A stretch of DNA of 64,000 nucleotides from Flavobacterium sp. ACN6 (GCF_002304005.1 NZ_MRCQ01000004.1:1-64000); one strand, 5' to 3'; counted from the first letter of the stretch, positions 1-7,806 are shown. Numbers and translations: made by a program. Notes: generated from the sequence alone by a model not told the origin.

Positions 1-225
1 GCCCATTGGTATAGAAATGTAGAGGAATCAGGTTTTAAAAACTTCAATATCCTACTTAATACCATTTCTTTTAACTACCAGTCAATCTTAAATTATTTTG
101 ATAACAGAAGTACTAATGCTTCAGCAGAATCTTTCAATGCAAAAGTAAAAGCTTTTAGATCGCAATTTAGAGGAGTCAGAAAAATAGATTTCTTCTTATT
201 CAGATTATCTAATCTTTTTGCTTAA
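1..225 (+). CDS. IS transposase, C-terminal part (ISL3/ISAon1-like)
   Basis: The frame open from base 1 encodes 74 residues and stops with TAA at 223-225; the 5' part lies outside the window. The tail contains STNASAESFNAK followed by a basic FRSQFRGVRK stretch and FFLFRL, which resembles the end of Bacteroidota ISL3/ISAon1-type DDE transposases. The Glu in AESFNAK would be the last acid of the DDE triad. Whether the full gene is intact cannot be judged. It marks an insertion sequence lying directly next to the tRNA-Asp region. Confidence 0.72.
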   Translation, partial: AHWYRNVEESGFKNFNILLNTISFNYQSILNYFDNRSTNASAESFNAKVKAFRSQFRGVRKIDFFLFRLSNLFA

Positions 226-233
226 TCCCCAAC

Positions 234-271
234 TTTTGCACCTGATCCGTTTTTTTGGATCAGGTGCAAAA
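234..271 (+). terminator. Perfect 15-bp hairpin after the transposase
   Basis: TTTTGCACCTGATCC and its exact complement flank an 8-base T-rich loop, nine bases after the transposase stop. It could be a terminator that protects the element or part of the IS right end. The 3' side continues into As rather than a T-run, so a classical terminator is not certain. The remaining bases up to the tRNA promoter are AT-rich and hold no gene I recognise. Confidence 0.5.
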
Positions 272-471
272 TATTTCTAAACGTAAGACAAAGGTTTTAA
301 TTGATAAAGCTTGCGAACTTTTTGTTTGTTTAAGGTAATAATAAAAAGACTTTGCAAACTCTGTGGTTAAGAAAAAGAAAGAAAGTTCTTCTTTTTTGAA
401 TGAATGATCAAATTTTAAAATATTGGAATTTAACGAATTAAAAATTTCTCAATTTTTATTCTTAAAAACCC

Positions 472-501
472 TTGCAGAATCCAACTTCTGTTGTATTTTT
501 G
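472..501 (+). promoter_or_regulatory. Promoter of tRNA-Asp
   Basis: TTG at 472-474 and TATTTTTG at 494-501 are separated by 19 bases, matching the Bacteroidota TTG-N17-23-TAnnTTTG consensus. The expected transcription start is a few bases later, about a dozen bases before the tRNA. Confidence 0.75.
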
Positions 502-518
502 CACTCACAATAACGCAG

Positions 519-592
519 GGTTTGGTAGTTCAGTTGGTTAGAATACATGCCTGTCACGCATGGGGTCGCGGGTTCGAGTCCCGTCCAGACCG
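519..592 (+). tRNA. tRNA-Asp (GTC)
   Basis: The cloverleaf is complete. The acceptor GGTTTGG pairs with CCAGACC with one G-T pair. The anticodon stem is CATGC/GCATG around loop CTGTCAC, giving anticodon GTC at 553-555. The T arm is GCGGG-TTCGAGT-CCCGT, and the discriminator base is G. CCA is not encoded. It has its own promoter and is followed by a strong terminator. Its 3' half is repeated twice downstream in degenerate copies. Confidence 0.96.
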
Positions 593-605
593 CCTAAGTT
601 TGTAA

Positions 606-636
606 AATGCCTCTCATAATGAGAGGCATTTTTTTT
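606..636 (+). terminator. Terminator of tRNA-Asp
   Basis: A 10-bp stem AATGCCTCTC/GAGAGGCATT with a 5-base loop is followed by a T-run, a classic intrinsic terminator. The same hairpin recurs after each degenerate tRNA copy. Confidence 0.88.
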
Positions 637-653
637 ACATTAAATTTTGATTT

Positions 654-899
654 ATGTTTTACGTTTACATAATTTATTCTAAAACTTTAGATATTTATTA
701 CAAAGGGTTTAGTGAAGATGTTGTCCAAAGATTATTACATCATAATGAGAACAGAAGCAGGTATACTTCAAATAAAGGGCCATGGGAGTTGGTTTATTCA
801 AAAGCATTTGAAACTAAAAAAGAAGCTTTGATTGAAGAATTGAGATTGAAAAAGTTAAATCGAAAGTCAATAGAAGATCTAATTAAAGAGTATAAATAA
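654..899 (+). CDS. Small GIY-YIG nuclease family protein, copy 1
   Basis: This 81-residue single-domain protein starts with FYVYIIYS and YYKGFSEDVVQRL, the beta strands and Tyr/Lys-Gly that define GIY-YIG folds. It continues with RYTSNKGPWELVYSKAF and a Glu-rich helix. It resembles the stand-alone GIY-YIG proteins (sometimes labelled UvrC N-terminal-like) common in Bacteroidota; their cellular role is not established. An endonuclease activity is inferred from the fold only. It lies between the tRNA terminator and a degenerate tRNA copy. The second copy at 1038-1283 encodes an identical protein. Confidence 0.85.
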   Translation: MFYVYIIYSKTLDIYYKGFSEDVVQRLLHHNENRSRYTSNKGPWELVYSKAFETKKEALIEELRLKKLNRKSIEDLIKEYK

Positions 900-910
900 G
901 AAAGGTAAAG

Positions 911-975
911 CGGATTAGAATACATGTCTGTCATCTCGTCTAGGGACGAGACGGGTTCGAGTCCCGTCCAGACCG
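911..975 (+). pseudogene. Degenerate tRNA-Asp-like sequence, copy 1
   Basis: From the D-arm onward the sequence matches tRNA-Asp (TTAGAATACATG, CTGTCA). The acceptor 5' strand and half of the D-arm are missing, and the anticodon 3' stem and variable region are replaced by a hairpin CTCGTC-TAGG-GACGAG (935-950). The T arm is kept, as ACGGG-TTCGAGT-CCCGT with an A-T pair in place of the original G-T. GTCTG (926-930) can pair with CAGAC (969-973). It cannot form a normal tRNA but can fold into a compact tRNA-like shape. Confidence 0.75.
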
Positions 976-988
976 CCTAAGTTTGTAA

Positions 989-1020
989 AATGCCTCTCAT
1001 AATGAGAGGCATTTTTTTTT
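989..1020 (+). terminator. Terminator copy after degenerate tRNA 1
   Basis: This is the same 10-bp hairpin AATGCCTCTC/GAGAGGCATT as after tRNA-Asp, with a slightly longer T-run. Confidence 0.8.
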
Positions 1021-1037
1021 ACATTAAATTTTGATTT

Positions 1038-1283
1038 ATGTTTTACGTTTACATAATTTATTCTAAAACTTTAGATATTTATTACAAAGGGTTTAGTGAA
1101 GATGTTGTCCAAAGATTATTACATCATAATGAGAACAGAAGCAGGTATACTTCAAATAAAGGGCCATGGGAGTTAGTTTATTCAAAAGCATTTGAAACTA
1201 AAAAAGAAGCTTTGATTGAAGAATTGAGATTGAAAAAGTTAAATCGAAAGTCAATAGAAGATCTAATTAAAGAGTATAAATAA
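1038..1283 (+). CDS. Small GIY-YIG nuclease family protein, copy 2
   Basis: The 81-residue protein is identical to that of copy 1; the genes differ by one silent base. The same motifs apply: FYVYIIYS, YYKGFSEDV, and a C-terminal Lys/Glu-rich helix. It sits in the second repeat unit, preceded by a terminator copy and followed by the second degenerate tRNA-Asp piece. The absence of decay in either copy suggests the duplication is young or that sequence exchange keeps them the same. Confidence 0.85.
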   Translation: MFYVYIIYSKTLDIYYKGFSEDVVQRLLHHNENRSRYTSNKGPWELVYSKAFETKKEALIEELRLKKLNRKSIEDLIKEYK

Positions 1284-1294
1284 GAAAGGTAAAG

Positions 1295-1359
1295 CGGATT
1301 AGAATACATGTCTGTCATCTCGTCTAGGGACGAGACGGGTTCGAGTCCCGTCCAGACCG
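1295..1359 (+). pseudogene. Degenerate tRNA-Asp-like sequence, copy 2
   Basis: It is identical in layout to the piece at 911-975: partial D-arm, anticodon loop with GTC, inserted CTCGTC/GACGAG hairpin, intact T arm and 3' acceptor strand. It is followed by the third terminator copy. Confidence 0.75.
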
Positions 1360-1372
1360 CCTAAGTTTGTAA

Positions 1373-1403
1373 AATGCCTCTCATAATGAGAGGCATTTTT
1401 TTT
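1373..1403 (+). terminator. Terminator copy after degenerate tRNA 2
   Basis: This third copy of the AATGCCTCTC hairpin with a T-run marks the right-hand end of the duplicated region. The sequence changes to unrelated repeats immediately after it. Confidence 0.8.
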
Positions 1404-1668
1404 GGACTTAACCGCAAAGATTTACGCAAAGGTCACAAAGTTTTTTACTCGCAGATTTGGCAGATCATGGAGATTATCTATTTATTAAAAAATATCTGCT
1501 CAATCTGCCCAAATCTACAGCAGAAGCATAAATTCTTTTAATCCATATAATCTGTGGCAAAAAATAATAACTCTACGACTTCGCGACTTTGCGAGCATAT
1601 TTAAACAGCTAATAAAGAATTTTAGCGAACTTTGCGTAAACCTTAGCGCTCATAGCGGTTAGAAAAAA
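1404..1668. repeat. Intergenic dispersed repeats
   Basis: No gene is visible. The stretch holds two repeat types found throughout the window: a GCAAAG-TTTACGCAAAG type and a CGCAGATTTGGCAGAT type with its inverted form. The AraC gene begins within the right edge, so its promoter must lie in or next to repeat DNA. Confidence 0.6.
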
Positions 1669-2481
1669 ATGGAACATTCTGGTCAAAAACTCGATAAATA
1701 TTACATCAAGAAAGTAGATGCTGATAAAAAAAGCATTTACTGTCACCACGATTTGATGGGTGAATTGTTTGTGCCGACACATAAACACATCAAAGCACAA
1801 ATGCTGTATGCAGAAGGAGATGTTGTTTTTGTGACGACAGAAACTAAAAGCTACTTTTTGCCGGCTAGGCATTTTATATGGATTCCGAGTGGAGTGGAGC
1901 ACAGTATTGAGCCTAAATCTGAAAGCGTGACAATGCGTAATTTGTATTTTCCAGTTGAAAAAGGTGAAGATGAATTTTATCAAATAGAAGGAATTTATCC
2001 AGTCAACAATTTATTATTGCAAATGATGCTTTTTACGAATCGTTGGAATGGCGATCTTAAAAAAGGAACTCCAAATTTTGCCATCGCCAAAGCCATAAAA
2101 GCGATTCTGCCTCAAATATGTACTAATAATTTACCTTTAGAATTACCACAGCCTAAAGACAAACGCCTTGGGAAAATCCTTCGTTATATCGAGAATAATC
2201 TGGGTGAAACTATTTTGTTTGCCGATGTTGCCCATGAATTTGGATACAGCGAACGCTCTTTATATCGCTTGTTTCAAAAGGATCTCAAAATGTCTTTCAT
2301 TCAGTATTACACCATTCGCCGAATCTTAAAAGCAATCGAACTTTTACTAGAAAGAAAACTTTCGGTAAAAGAGGTAGCGCTGGAAGTTGGTTACAATAGT
2401 ATTCCGACTTTTAGTAATACTTTTTTCAAGATTTTAGGACAAAGACCTTCTGATTACTTAAATGGGGAAGATATTTTGTAA
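1669..2481 (+). CDS. AraC-family transcriptional regulator
   Basis: This 270-residue protein has a cupin-like N-terminal sensor half (residues about 25-100, with THKH at 37-40 and WIPSGVEH at 71-78). The C-terminal AraC/XylS double helix-turn-helix spans about 165-265, including FADVAHEFGYSERSLYRLF and the signature VALEVGYNSIPTFSNTFFK ending GQRPSDY. It lies in the same direction as, and about 1 kb before, the TolC/HlyD/MFS operon, so it may control that operon. The ligand is unknown. The long repeat field between them means they are probably separate transcripts. Confidence 0.88.
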   Translation: MEHSGQKLDKYYIKKVDADKKSIYCHHDLMGELFVPTHKHIKAQMLYAEGDVVFVTTETKSYFLPARHFIWIPSGVEHSIEPKSESVTMRNLYFPVEKGEDEFYQIEGIYPVNNLLLQMMLFTNRWNGDLKKGTPNFAIAKAIKAILPQICTNNLPLELPQPKDKRLGKILRYIENNLGETILFADVAHEFGYSERSLYRLFQKDLKMSFIQYYTIRRILKAIELLLERKLSVKEVALEVGYNSIPTFSNTFFKILGQRPSDYLNGEDIL

Positions 2482-2494
2482 TTTAAATGGTTTT

Positions 2495-3305
2495 TTATTT
2501 CACACAGATTACACTCATAATTTTATAATTATTTCTCTCGCAGATTTAGCAGATTCGGAAGGTTTTTTAATTCTATCTGCTTGATCTGCGAGGATTTTAA
2601 AATAATCACTAAATCCGCTTTGCTTGTAATAAATTGTTTTTGTTGTCTACAAAAGAATTTCACGCAGATTACACTCATAATTTTATAATTATTTCTCTCG
2701 CAGATTTAGAAGATTCGGCAGATTATTTTAATTTCTATCTGCTTGATCTGCAAAATCTGCGAGAGGGTTTAAAATACCACAAAATCCGCTTTGCTTGTAA
2801 TAAATTGTTTTTGTTGTCTACAAAAGAATTTCACGCAGATTTCACTCGTAATTTTATAATTATTTCTCTCGCAGATTTAGCAGATTCGGCAGATTGTTTA
2901 ATTTCTATCTGCTTGATCTGCAAAATCTGCGAGAGACTTTAAAAATAACCACAAAATGTATTTTGCTTGTAATAAATTGTTTTTGTTTGTCTACAAAAGA
3001 ATTTCACGCAGATTCTACAGATTTAAGCAGATTTTGCAGATGATTATTTGATTTGTAAAGTTTCAAAAATAAAATCTGCACTGATCTGCTTAAATCCCCT
3101 TTTTAATCTGCGTGAAACATCACAAAAACAAACATATTTATATGGTTTTTTATTTAGCGAAGATTTCACTTATTATTATTTCACTCAGAGATTTTGGCAG
3201 GTTTTGCAGATGATTATTTGGGTTGTAAACGTTGCAAAAAAGAAAAATCTGCGCTGATCTGCTCAAATCCTTTTAAATCTGCGTGAAACATCACAAATAA
3301 GTAGG
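2495..3305. repeat. Tandem ~171-bp repeat field
   Basis: The segment tgcttgtaataaattgttt begins copies at 2621, 2792 and 2964 (171 and 172 bases apart), with shorter partial copies on both sides. Each unit combines a TTTCACGCAGATT block, an ATTTTATAATTATTTCTCTCGCAG block and its partner ATCTGCGAGAG, so it can form hairpins. Open frames inside it (for example 2634-2942) merely read through repeats. No gene is supported between the AraC stop and the efflux operon. Confidence 0.8.
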
Positions 3306-3344
3306 TTTTGTAATAAATTGTTTTTCAGTGCTTTAATATAACGT

Positions 3345-3414
3345 TTTCGGAAAATAGAATTTTAACATTTGTCCGAAATGAATATGTTATTGACTTTTTA
3401 TAATTATCAGTCAA
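3345..3414. promoter_or_regulatory. Inverted repeats upstream of the efflux operon
   Basis: Two small inverted repeats lie just before the TolC gene: TTTCGGA (3345-3351) with TCCGAAA (3372-3378), and TTGACT (3390-3395) with AGTCAA (3409-3414). They are plausible regulator sites, perhaps for the upstream AraC protein. That link is inference. Confidence 0.3.
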
Positions 3415-3458
3415 CAGAAAAATGAAGGAACTTTGCAGCATAAAATATTTATGTATTC

Positions 3459-4814
3459 ATGTTACTCAAAACAACAAATTCTACAGAAGAATGTTTTCTC
3501 AAAAGCCTGTTGATTTTTCTAATCATTTTGTCATTCAATGGATTAGAAGCACAGGAAATTCATTCGGTCTCATTAAAAGAAGCGGTGAAACTGGCAAAAG
3601 AAAACAATAAAAAAATCCTTAGATCTCAATTGGAGACTACGCTTTCAGAGCAAAACATCAAAGAAACAAAAGAACTCCGACTGCCGGATATCGAATTAAA
3701 CGGCGAGTATTCTAGAATTACGAACATTACCGAATTCAAAGGAAACGGATTCTTGAACGGTAAAGAAGTTACAAAGGCGATTCCTGAAATATATCAGGTA
3801 AATTCAACTTTTAAAATGCCAATTTATGCGGGAAATAAAATTAATAACGCTATTAAAATTGCGAATCAGGAAAGTGAAATTGCAAAGATAAAAACAGAGA
3901 AAACCGAAAATGATATTGAACTCGAAGTAGTTGCCAATTATCTTTCGATTTATAAAATGATGGAGCTTCAGAAGATTTTTGAAGAAAACATTAAAGAAGA
4001 AAAAAGCCGATTGAAAGAGGTACAGTCGCTTCAAAAACATGGAACAGTTACTAAAAACGAAGTTATTAGAGCCGAATTACAGCTTTCGGATCGTGAGTTA
4101 AATGCGCTTACAAACTCCAAAAACATAAAAATTGCGCTTCACGATCTGAAAACTCTAATTCAATTTCCAGAAAACGAAGAAATTGCAATTGATACGACTG
4201 CAAGTTTGGACGAAATGAACGGTTTGGATCCGTATGATTTTTACATGACCAAAGCTTTGCAAAACGAAGAAATGCGTATGGCAAGCCAGGAATTAAATAT
4301 CAAAAAGACAGAATTGCAATTGGTTAAAGGAAATTATCTGCCAACGGTAAACTTCTTTGGTAATTATGGTTTTTATTATCCAAACTACAAATTTTTCCCT
4401 CCCAATCCGTATTTGTACACTTTAGGTCAGGTTGGAATTGAAGCTAGTTTTGATCTTTCGGCTTTGTATAAAAACAAAACCAAAGTAGAACAGGCAAACA
4501 AAAAAATCGAATGGCAGCAAATGCAGACTGAGATCATTAAAGATGAAATTCAGGATAAACTGTATAAAGAACATACGCAATACCAGGAAATCCTTGAAAA
4601 ATTTGTAGTAGTCGACAAAGCTTTGGATTTAGCCAACGAAAATTACCGAATTGTAAAACTGAAATACTTAAACCAATTGGTTTTAATAACCGAAATGGTC
4701 GATGCTGACAATGCTTTGCTTCAGGCGAAATACAATAAAATTTCTACACGATTAGATGCGGTTTTAAAACATTATGAACTGCTGCATACGGCTGGGATTC
4801 TTCCTCAGAGTTAG
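3459..4814 (+). CDS. TolC-family outer membrane efflux protein
   Basis: This 451-residue protein has an N-terminal signal peptide (hydrophobic 14-28, ending LEAQ near 32) and two long coiled-coil-forming regions typical of OEP/TolC repeats. The repeat-type motif SLKEAVKLAKENNKKI lies near residue 37, and the C-terminal half contains a second copy (ALDLANENYRIVKLKYLNQLVL). It would form the outer membrane channel of a tripartite exporter with the two genes that follow. The ATG at 3459 gives the only start with a complete signal peptide. A 100-base gap separates it from the HlyD gene, and they are likely co-transcribed. Confidence 0.88.
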   Translation: MLLKTTNSTEECFLKSLLIFLIILSFNGLEAQEIHSVSLKEAVKLAKENNKKILRSQLETTLSEQNIKETKELRLPDIELNGEYSRITNITEFKGNGFLNGKEVTKAIPEIYQVNSTFKMPIYAGNKINNAIKIANQESEIAKIKTEKTENDIELEVVANYLSIYKMMELQKIFEENIKEEKSRLKEVQSLQKHGTVTKNEVIRAELQLSDRELNALTNSKNIKIALHDLKTLIQFPENEEIAIDTTASLDEMNGLDPYDFYMTKALQNEEMRMASQELNIKKTELQLVKGNYLPTVNFFGNYGFYYPNYKFFPPNPYLYTLGQVGIEASFDLSALYKNKTKVEQANKKIEWQQMQTEIIKDEIQDKLYKEHTQYQEILEKFVVVDKALDLANENYRIVKLKYLNQLVLITEMVDADNALLQAKYNKISTRLDAVLKHYELLHTAGILPQS

Positions 4815-4914
4815 GATAAAGCCTTAGAAAAAAGAGCAAAGAAGAAAGAGATTACAAGGAAGAGACAAGAAATAGAATATAGAGAATAGAAAATAGACAA
4901 AAGATATAAAGTTT

Positions 4915-5964
4915 ATGGTTAAGATAAAAAATGAAACTAGAAGAAACAGAACGTTTCATATCATTATAACAATTATTGCGTGTACGCTGGTAGTAAGCGG
5001 TGTTATTTTAGGAATTTGGTTTTATGTATTCAATAGAAATCACGAAGAAACCAATGACGCGCAGGTGGAACAATATGTAACGCCAATTATGTCGAGAATT
5101 ACAGGTTATGTGCAGGACGTTCGTTTTAACGAAAATCAGTTTGTGCATAAGGGCGATACTTTGGTGGTGATTGATAACAGAGAATACCAATCTAAATTGA
5201 ATGTGGCTCTTGCCGATGTTCAAAATGCGAAACAAAACAGCGTTGTGGCACAAAGAAATGCGGTTACAACAGCCAGTGCAACTGCAATTAACGAATCGCA
5301 ATTGGACGGCGCAAAATCGAATCTTTGGAAAACTAAACTAGAATACGAAAGATACCAAGCGCTAGTAAAAGACGAAGCAGCAACTTCGCAGCAATTAGAA
5401 AAAGTAAAAGCAGATTACGAAGCGGCGCAGGCACATTTTGCAGAAATGAAAAACAGAATTCATTCGGCGACTTTGAGTACCTCTGTGGCTGAGGCAAATG
5501 TGCCAACAACAGAAACGAATATTGCTTCAAAACAAGCTGTGGCAGATAATGCGGCGTTATTTCTTTCGTACACGGTAATTACCGCGCCTTACGACGGCTG
5601 GGTTGGAAAAAGAACGTTACAGCCAGGACAATTGGTGAAAGAAGGACAATCATTGCTTTCAATCGTAAGTAAAGAAAAATGGATCACGGCTAATTTTAAA
5701 GAAACACAATTACAGTATTTAACCGTTGGACAGCAGGTTGAAATTAAAGCCGATGCTTTGAGCGATAAAACGTTCATTGGTACAATTGCTTCTTTATCGC
5801 CTGCGAGCGGGGCAAGATTTTCGTTGCTTCCTCCAGATAATGCTACAGGAAACTTCGTGAAAATTGAACAAAGAATCCCAGTTAGAATTCAGTTGAAAGA
5901 CAACGAAAAACAAGCCGATTTTTTAAGAGCGGGAATGAATATCACTGTGATCGCAGCGCACTAA
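4915..5964 (+). CDS. HlyD/EmrA-type periplasmic adaptor
   Basis: This 349-residue membrane-fusion protein has one N-terminal transmembrane segment (about 14-38) followed by NDAQVEQYVTPIMSRITGYV, the usual start of the EmrA lipoyl half-motif. A coiled-coil hairpin (about 100-215) follows, then VITAPYDGWVGKRTLQPGQL (the second lipoyl half) and a beta-barrel domain. It would bridge the MFS pump to the TolC channel. The stop is one base before the ATG of the MFS gene, implying translational coupling. Confidence 0.9.
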   Translation: MVKIKNETRRNRTFHIIITIIACTLVVSGVILGIWFYVFNRNHEETNDAQVEQYVTPIMSRITGYVQDVRFNENQFVHKGDTLVVIDNREYQSKLNVALADVQNAKQNSVVAQRNAVTTASATAINESQLDGAKSNLWKTKLEYERYQALVKDEAATSQQLEKVKADYEAAQAHFAEMKNRIHSATLSTSVAEANVPTTETNIASKQAVADNAALFLSYTVITAPYDGWVGKRTLQPGQLVKEGQSLLSIVSKEKWITANFKETQLQYLTVGQQVEIKADALSDKTFIGTIASLSPASGARFSLLPPDNATGNFVKIEQRIPVRIQLKDNEKQADFLRAGMNITVIAAH

Positions 5965-5965
5965 A

Positions 5966-7549
5966 ATGGAAGATAAAAGTATTTTTAAATCGTGGGTTCC
6001 AAAATGGGCAATCATTATTATTTTGTTTGTCTGCCTTTTGCATTCCATGATTTTATTGGGAGTTTATACTTCAAACGTAACGTACGCAGCAAGTTTTCTG
6101 GACATTGAGCCAGAAGATTTGCAGTTTGCGATGTGTGTTACGTATGGAACGCTGCTCGCAACAATTTTAATAGAAAGCCGATTTTCGAGTTTTTTCCCCG
6201 CAAAAAATTACCTGATGGCGGTTTATTCCTTAATCGGAATTACGATTGTTTCATCGGCGTATATTACCAATTTTTCGCTTTTTTTAATATTGAGAATTGT
6301 CGAGGGAATTTTAATGGCGCTTCCCGTAATTACGATCAGACAATTATTGATTGAGCAGTTTAATTCTAAAAATGCTATTATAATTGGCTTCTCCTTTTAT
6401 TACGGTTCGCTTTTGTTGTCAACGCCTTTTATTATGAATATTGCGGTTTGGTTTCTGGATCATTACGATTGGAAATACATGTTGTATGTTTCGGGTGGAC
6501 TTCAGGTTTTAAATGTCTTTTTAATCTTGGTTACGTTTCGCGGACATAGAATCACGAAGAAAATTCCGCTGTATCAAATCGACTGGATGAGTTATATTTT
6601 GGTTTTAACTGCGATCCTCTGCGGTGCGTACTTTTTTGTTTATGCCGAAAAGAAGTATTGGTTCGACTCTTCTCAAATGGTTTTAATGTTGATGATTGCC
6701 CTGATTACGGGCGGATTATTCATCTTTAAAGAGCTTTTGGTAAAAAGACCGACATTTAATTTTGAGGTTTTTAAATACGCCAATCTGCGAATTGGATTTT
6801 TATTGTTTTTCCTTTTCTATATCAGCAGGGCAACATTGAGTCTTTGCCATTCGGCGATGTTTTCAATTTGGAATTGGGATCCGTCACGCGTTGCGGGCGT
6901 GCAATACATTAACGGTTTGGGAAATGTAATCGGCTTGATTCTGGCGGCATATTTTCTAATGAAATCGGTTTCGACTAAAATCATTTTTATAATCGGATTT
7001 TCATTAATTGCGTTGTTTCATTTCTGGTTTACGTTCCTTTTTGTGCCAGATGTGGCTTTGTCTGATATTATCATTCCATACGTTTTACAAGGTATTGGTG
7101 TTGGGTTTTTATTCGTTCCGTTAATTTTATTTACCACATCTTCGGTTCCGGCAAATATGGCGGTTTCTTCGGGAATTGTGGGTGTTTCTGGACGTTTCTG
7201 GGGAAGTACAATTGGTTTTTGTGTCATGCAGAATGCGACAGTATTTTTAAATAAAAAACACTTTTTAAAACTAAGTCAGTTTATAACAGGCGACAATCCG
7301 CAGGCACAGGAAAGCATTTCCGCAGCAACGCAGAGTTTTATGGCAAAAGGATATTCGGCAGATAATGCGAATACTTTGGCGTTGAAAAAAGTATTCGGAT
7401 CAGTTGCCAAACAAGCGACTTTATTGGCCGATATGGAGATTTACACGATTGTAGGTTATGGTTTGATTGTTTTAATTATTTTGATCGCGTGTAATCAGCA
7501 TTTAAGACAAACAATGACTTTGGTTAAAAGTAAGATTTGGATTGGGTAA
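5966..7549 (+). CDS. MFS multidrug exporter, DHA2/EmrB-like
   Basis: This 527-residue inner membrane protein has about 14 hydrophobic segments, the length and layout of DHA2 drug:proton antiporters. Its position directly behind an EmrA-like adaptor and a TolC protein supports an EmrAB-TolC-type pump. The substrate is unknown. The classic motif A is weak in this sequence, so the exact subfamily is less certain. It is the last gene of the operon; a long hairpin repeat lies just downstream. Confidence 0.85.
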   Translation: MEDKSIFKSWVPKWAIIIILFVCLLHSMILLGVYTSNVTYAASFLDIEPEDLQFAMCVTYGTLLATILIESRFSSFFPAKNYLMAVYSLIGITIVSSAYITNFSLFLILRIVEGILMALPVITIRQLLIEQFNSKNAIIIGFSFYYGSLLLSTPFIMNIAVWFLDHYDWKYMLYVSGGLQVLNVFLILVTFRGHRITKKIPLYQIDWMSYILVLTAILCGAYFFVYAEKKYWFDSSQMVLMLMIALITGGLFIFKELLVKRPTFNFEVFKYANLRIGFLLFFLFYISRATLSLCHSAMFSIWNWDPSRVAGVQYINGLGNVIGLILAAYFLMKSVSTKIIFIIGFSLIALFHFWFTFLFVPDVALSDIIIPYVLQGIGVGFLFVPLILFTTSSVPANMAVSSGIVGVSGRFWGSTIGFCVMQNATVFLNKKHFLKLSQFITGDNPQAQESISAATQSFMAKGYSADNANTLALKKVFGSVAKQATLLADMEIYTIVGYGLIVLIILIACNQHLRQTMTLVKSKIWIG

Positions 7550-7599
7550 GTCTTTGTTTCAGGTTTAAAGTTTAAAGTTCAAAGTTTCGCCTCATTTTA

Positions 7600-7699
7600 T
7601 GTCATCCTGAGGAACGAAGGATCACACTAGAAAATCGACAAAAATTGGCGATTCAGTTTACGGAATTTCGCGTGTGATCCTTCGTTCCTCAGGATGACA
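7600..7699. repeat. Long perfect inverted repeat (28-bp arms)
   Basis: The arms at 7600-7627 and 7672-7699 are exact reverse complements; the left one begins TGTCATCCTGAGGAACG. They enclose a 44-base loop. This is one of the dispersed hairpin repeats with the theme GTCATCCTGAGGAACGAAGG that recurs in diverged form elsewhere in the window. Confidence 0.85.
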
Positions 7700-7806
7700 A
7701 ACAGTAGGTTTAAACATTATTGTAAAAAAAACTCCGCGAATCTCTGCGAAAAACCGCTCTTCAACTCTGCGGAAAAACTTATCTTGCAATTATTAAAAAA
7801 TATAGA

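Larger units (their letters stand above)
570..1403 (+). repeat. Tandem duplication of a ~384-bp tRNA-3'-end/GIY-YIG unit
   Basis: The tRNA-Asp 3' end plus terminator occurs at about 570-636, 953-1020 and 1337-1403. The two intervening units, 383 and 384 bases, each carry a GIY-YIG gene and a degenerate tRNA piece. The copies are nearly identical: one synonymous base differs inside the gene (TTG versus TTA Leu) and one base differs in the terminator T-run. The near identity implies a recent duplication or recombination between the repeated tRNA ends. The layout is like an element bounded by copies of a tRNA 3' end. Confidence 0.9.

Noticed and set aside
423..605. 60-codon open frame across the tRNA-Asp gene
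   Set aside because: It overlaps the complete tRNA and its promoter; coding here would be coincidence, and the protein has no recognisable features.
2634..2942. 102-codon open frame in the repeat field
   Set aside because: The translation is itself a repeat (the same peptide twice) created by the 171-bp tandem units; it has no start signals and no family resemblance.
2495..3305. Possible CRISPR array
   Set aside because: Repeat period is about 171 bases with near-identical content throughout; there are no short repeats separated by unique spacers and no cas genes.
3422..3610. 62-codon open frame overlapping the TolC start
   Set aside because: It overlaps the TolC signal peptide coding region in another frame; TolC has full family support.
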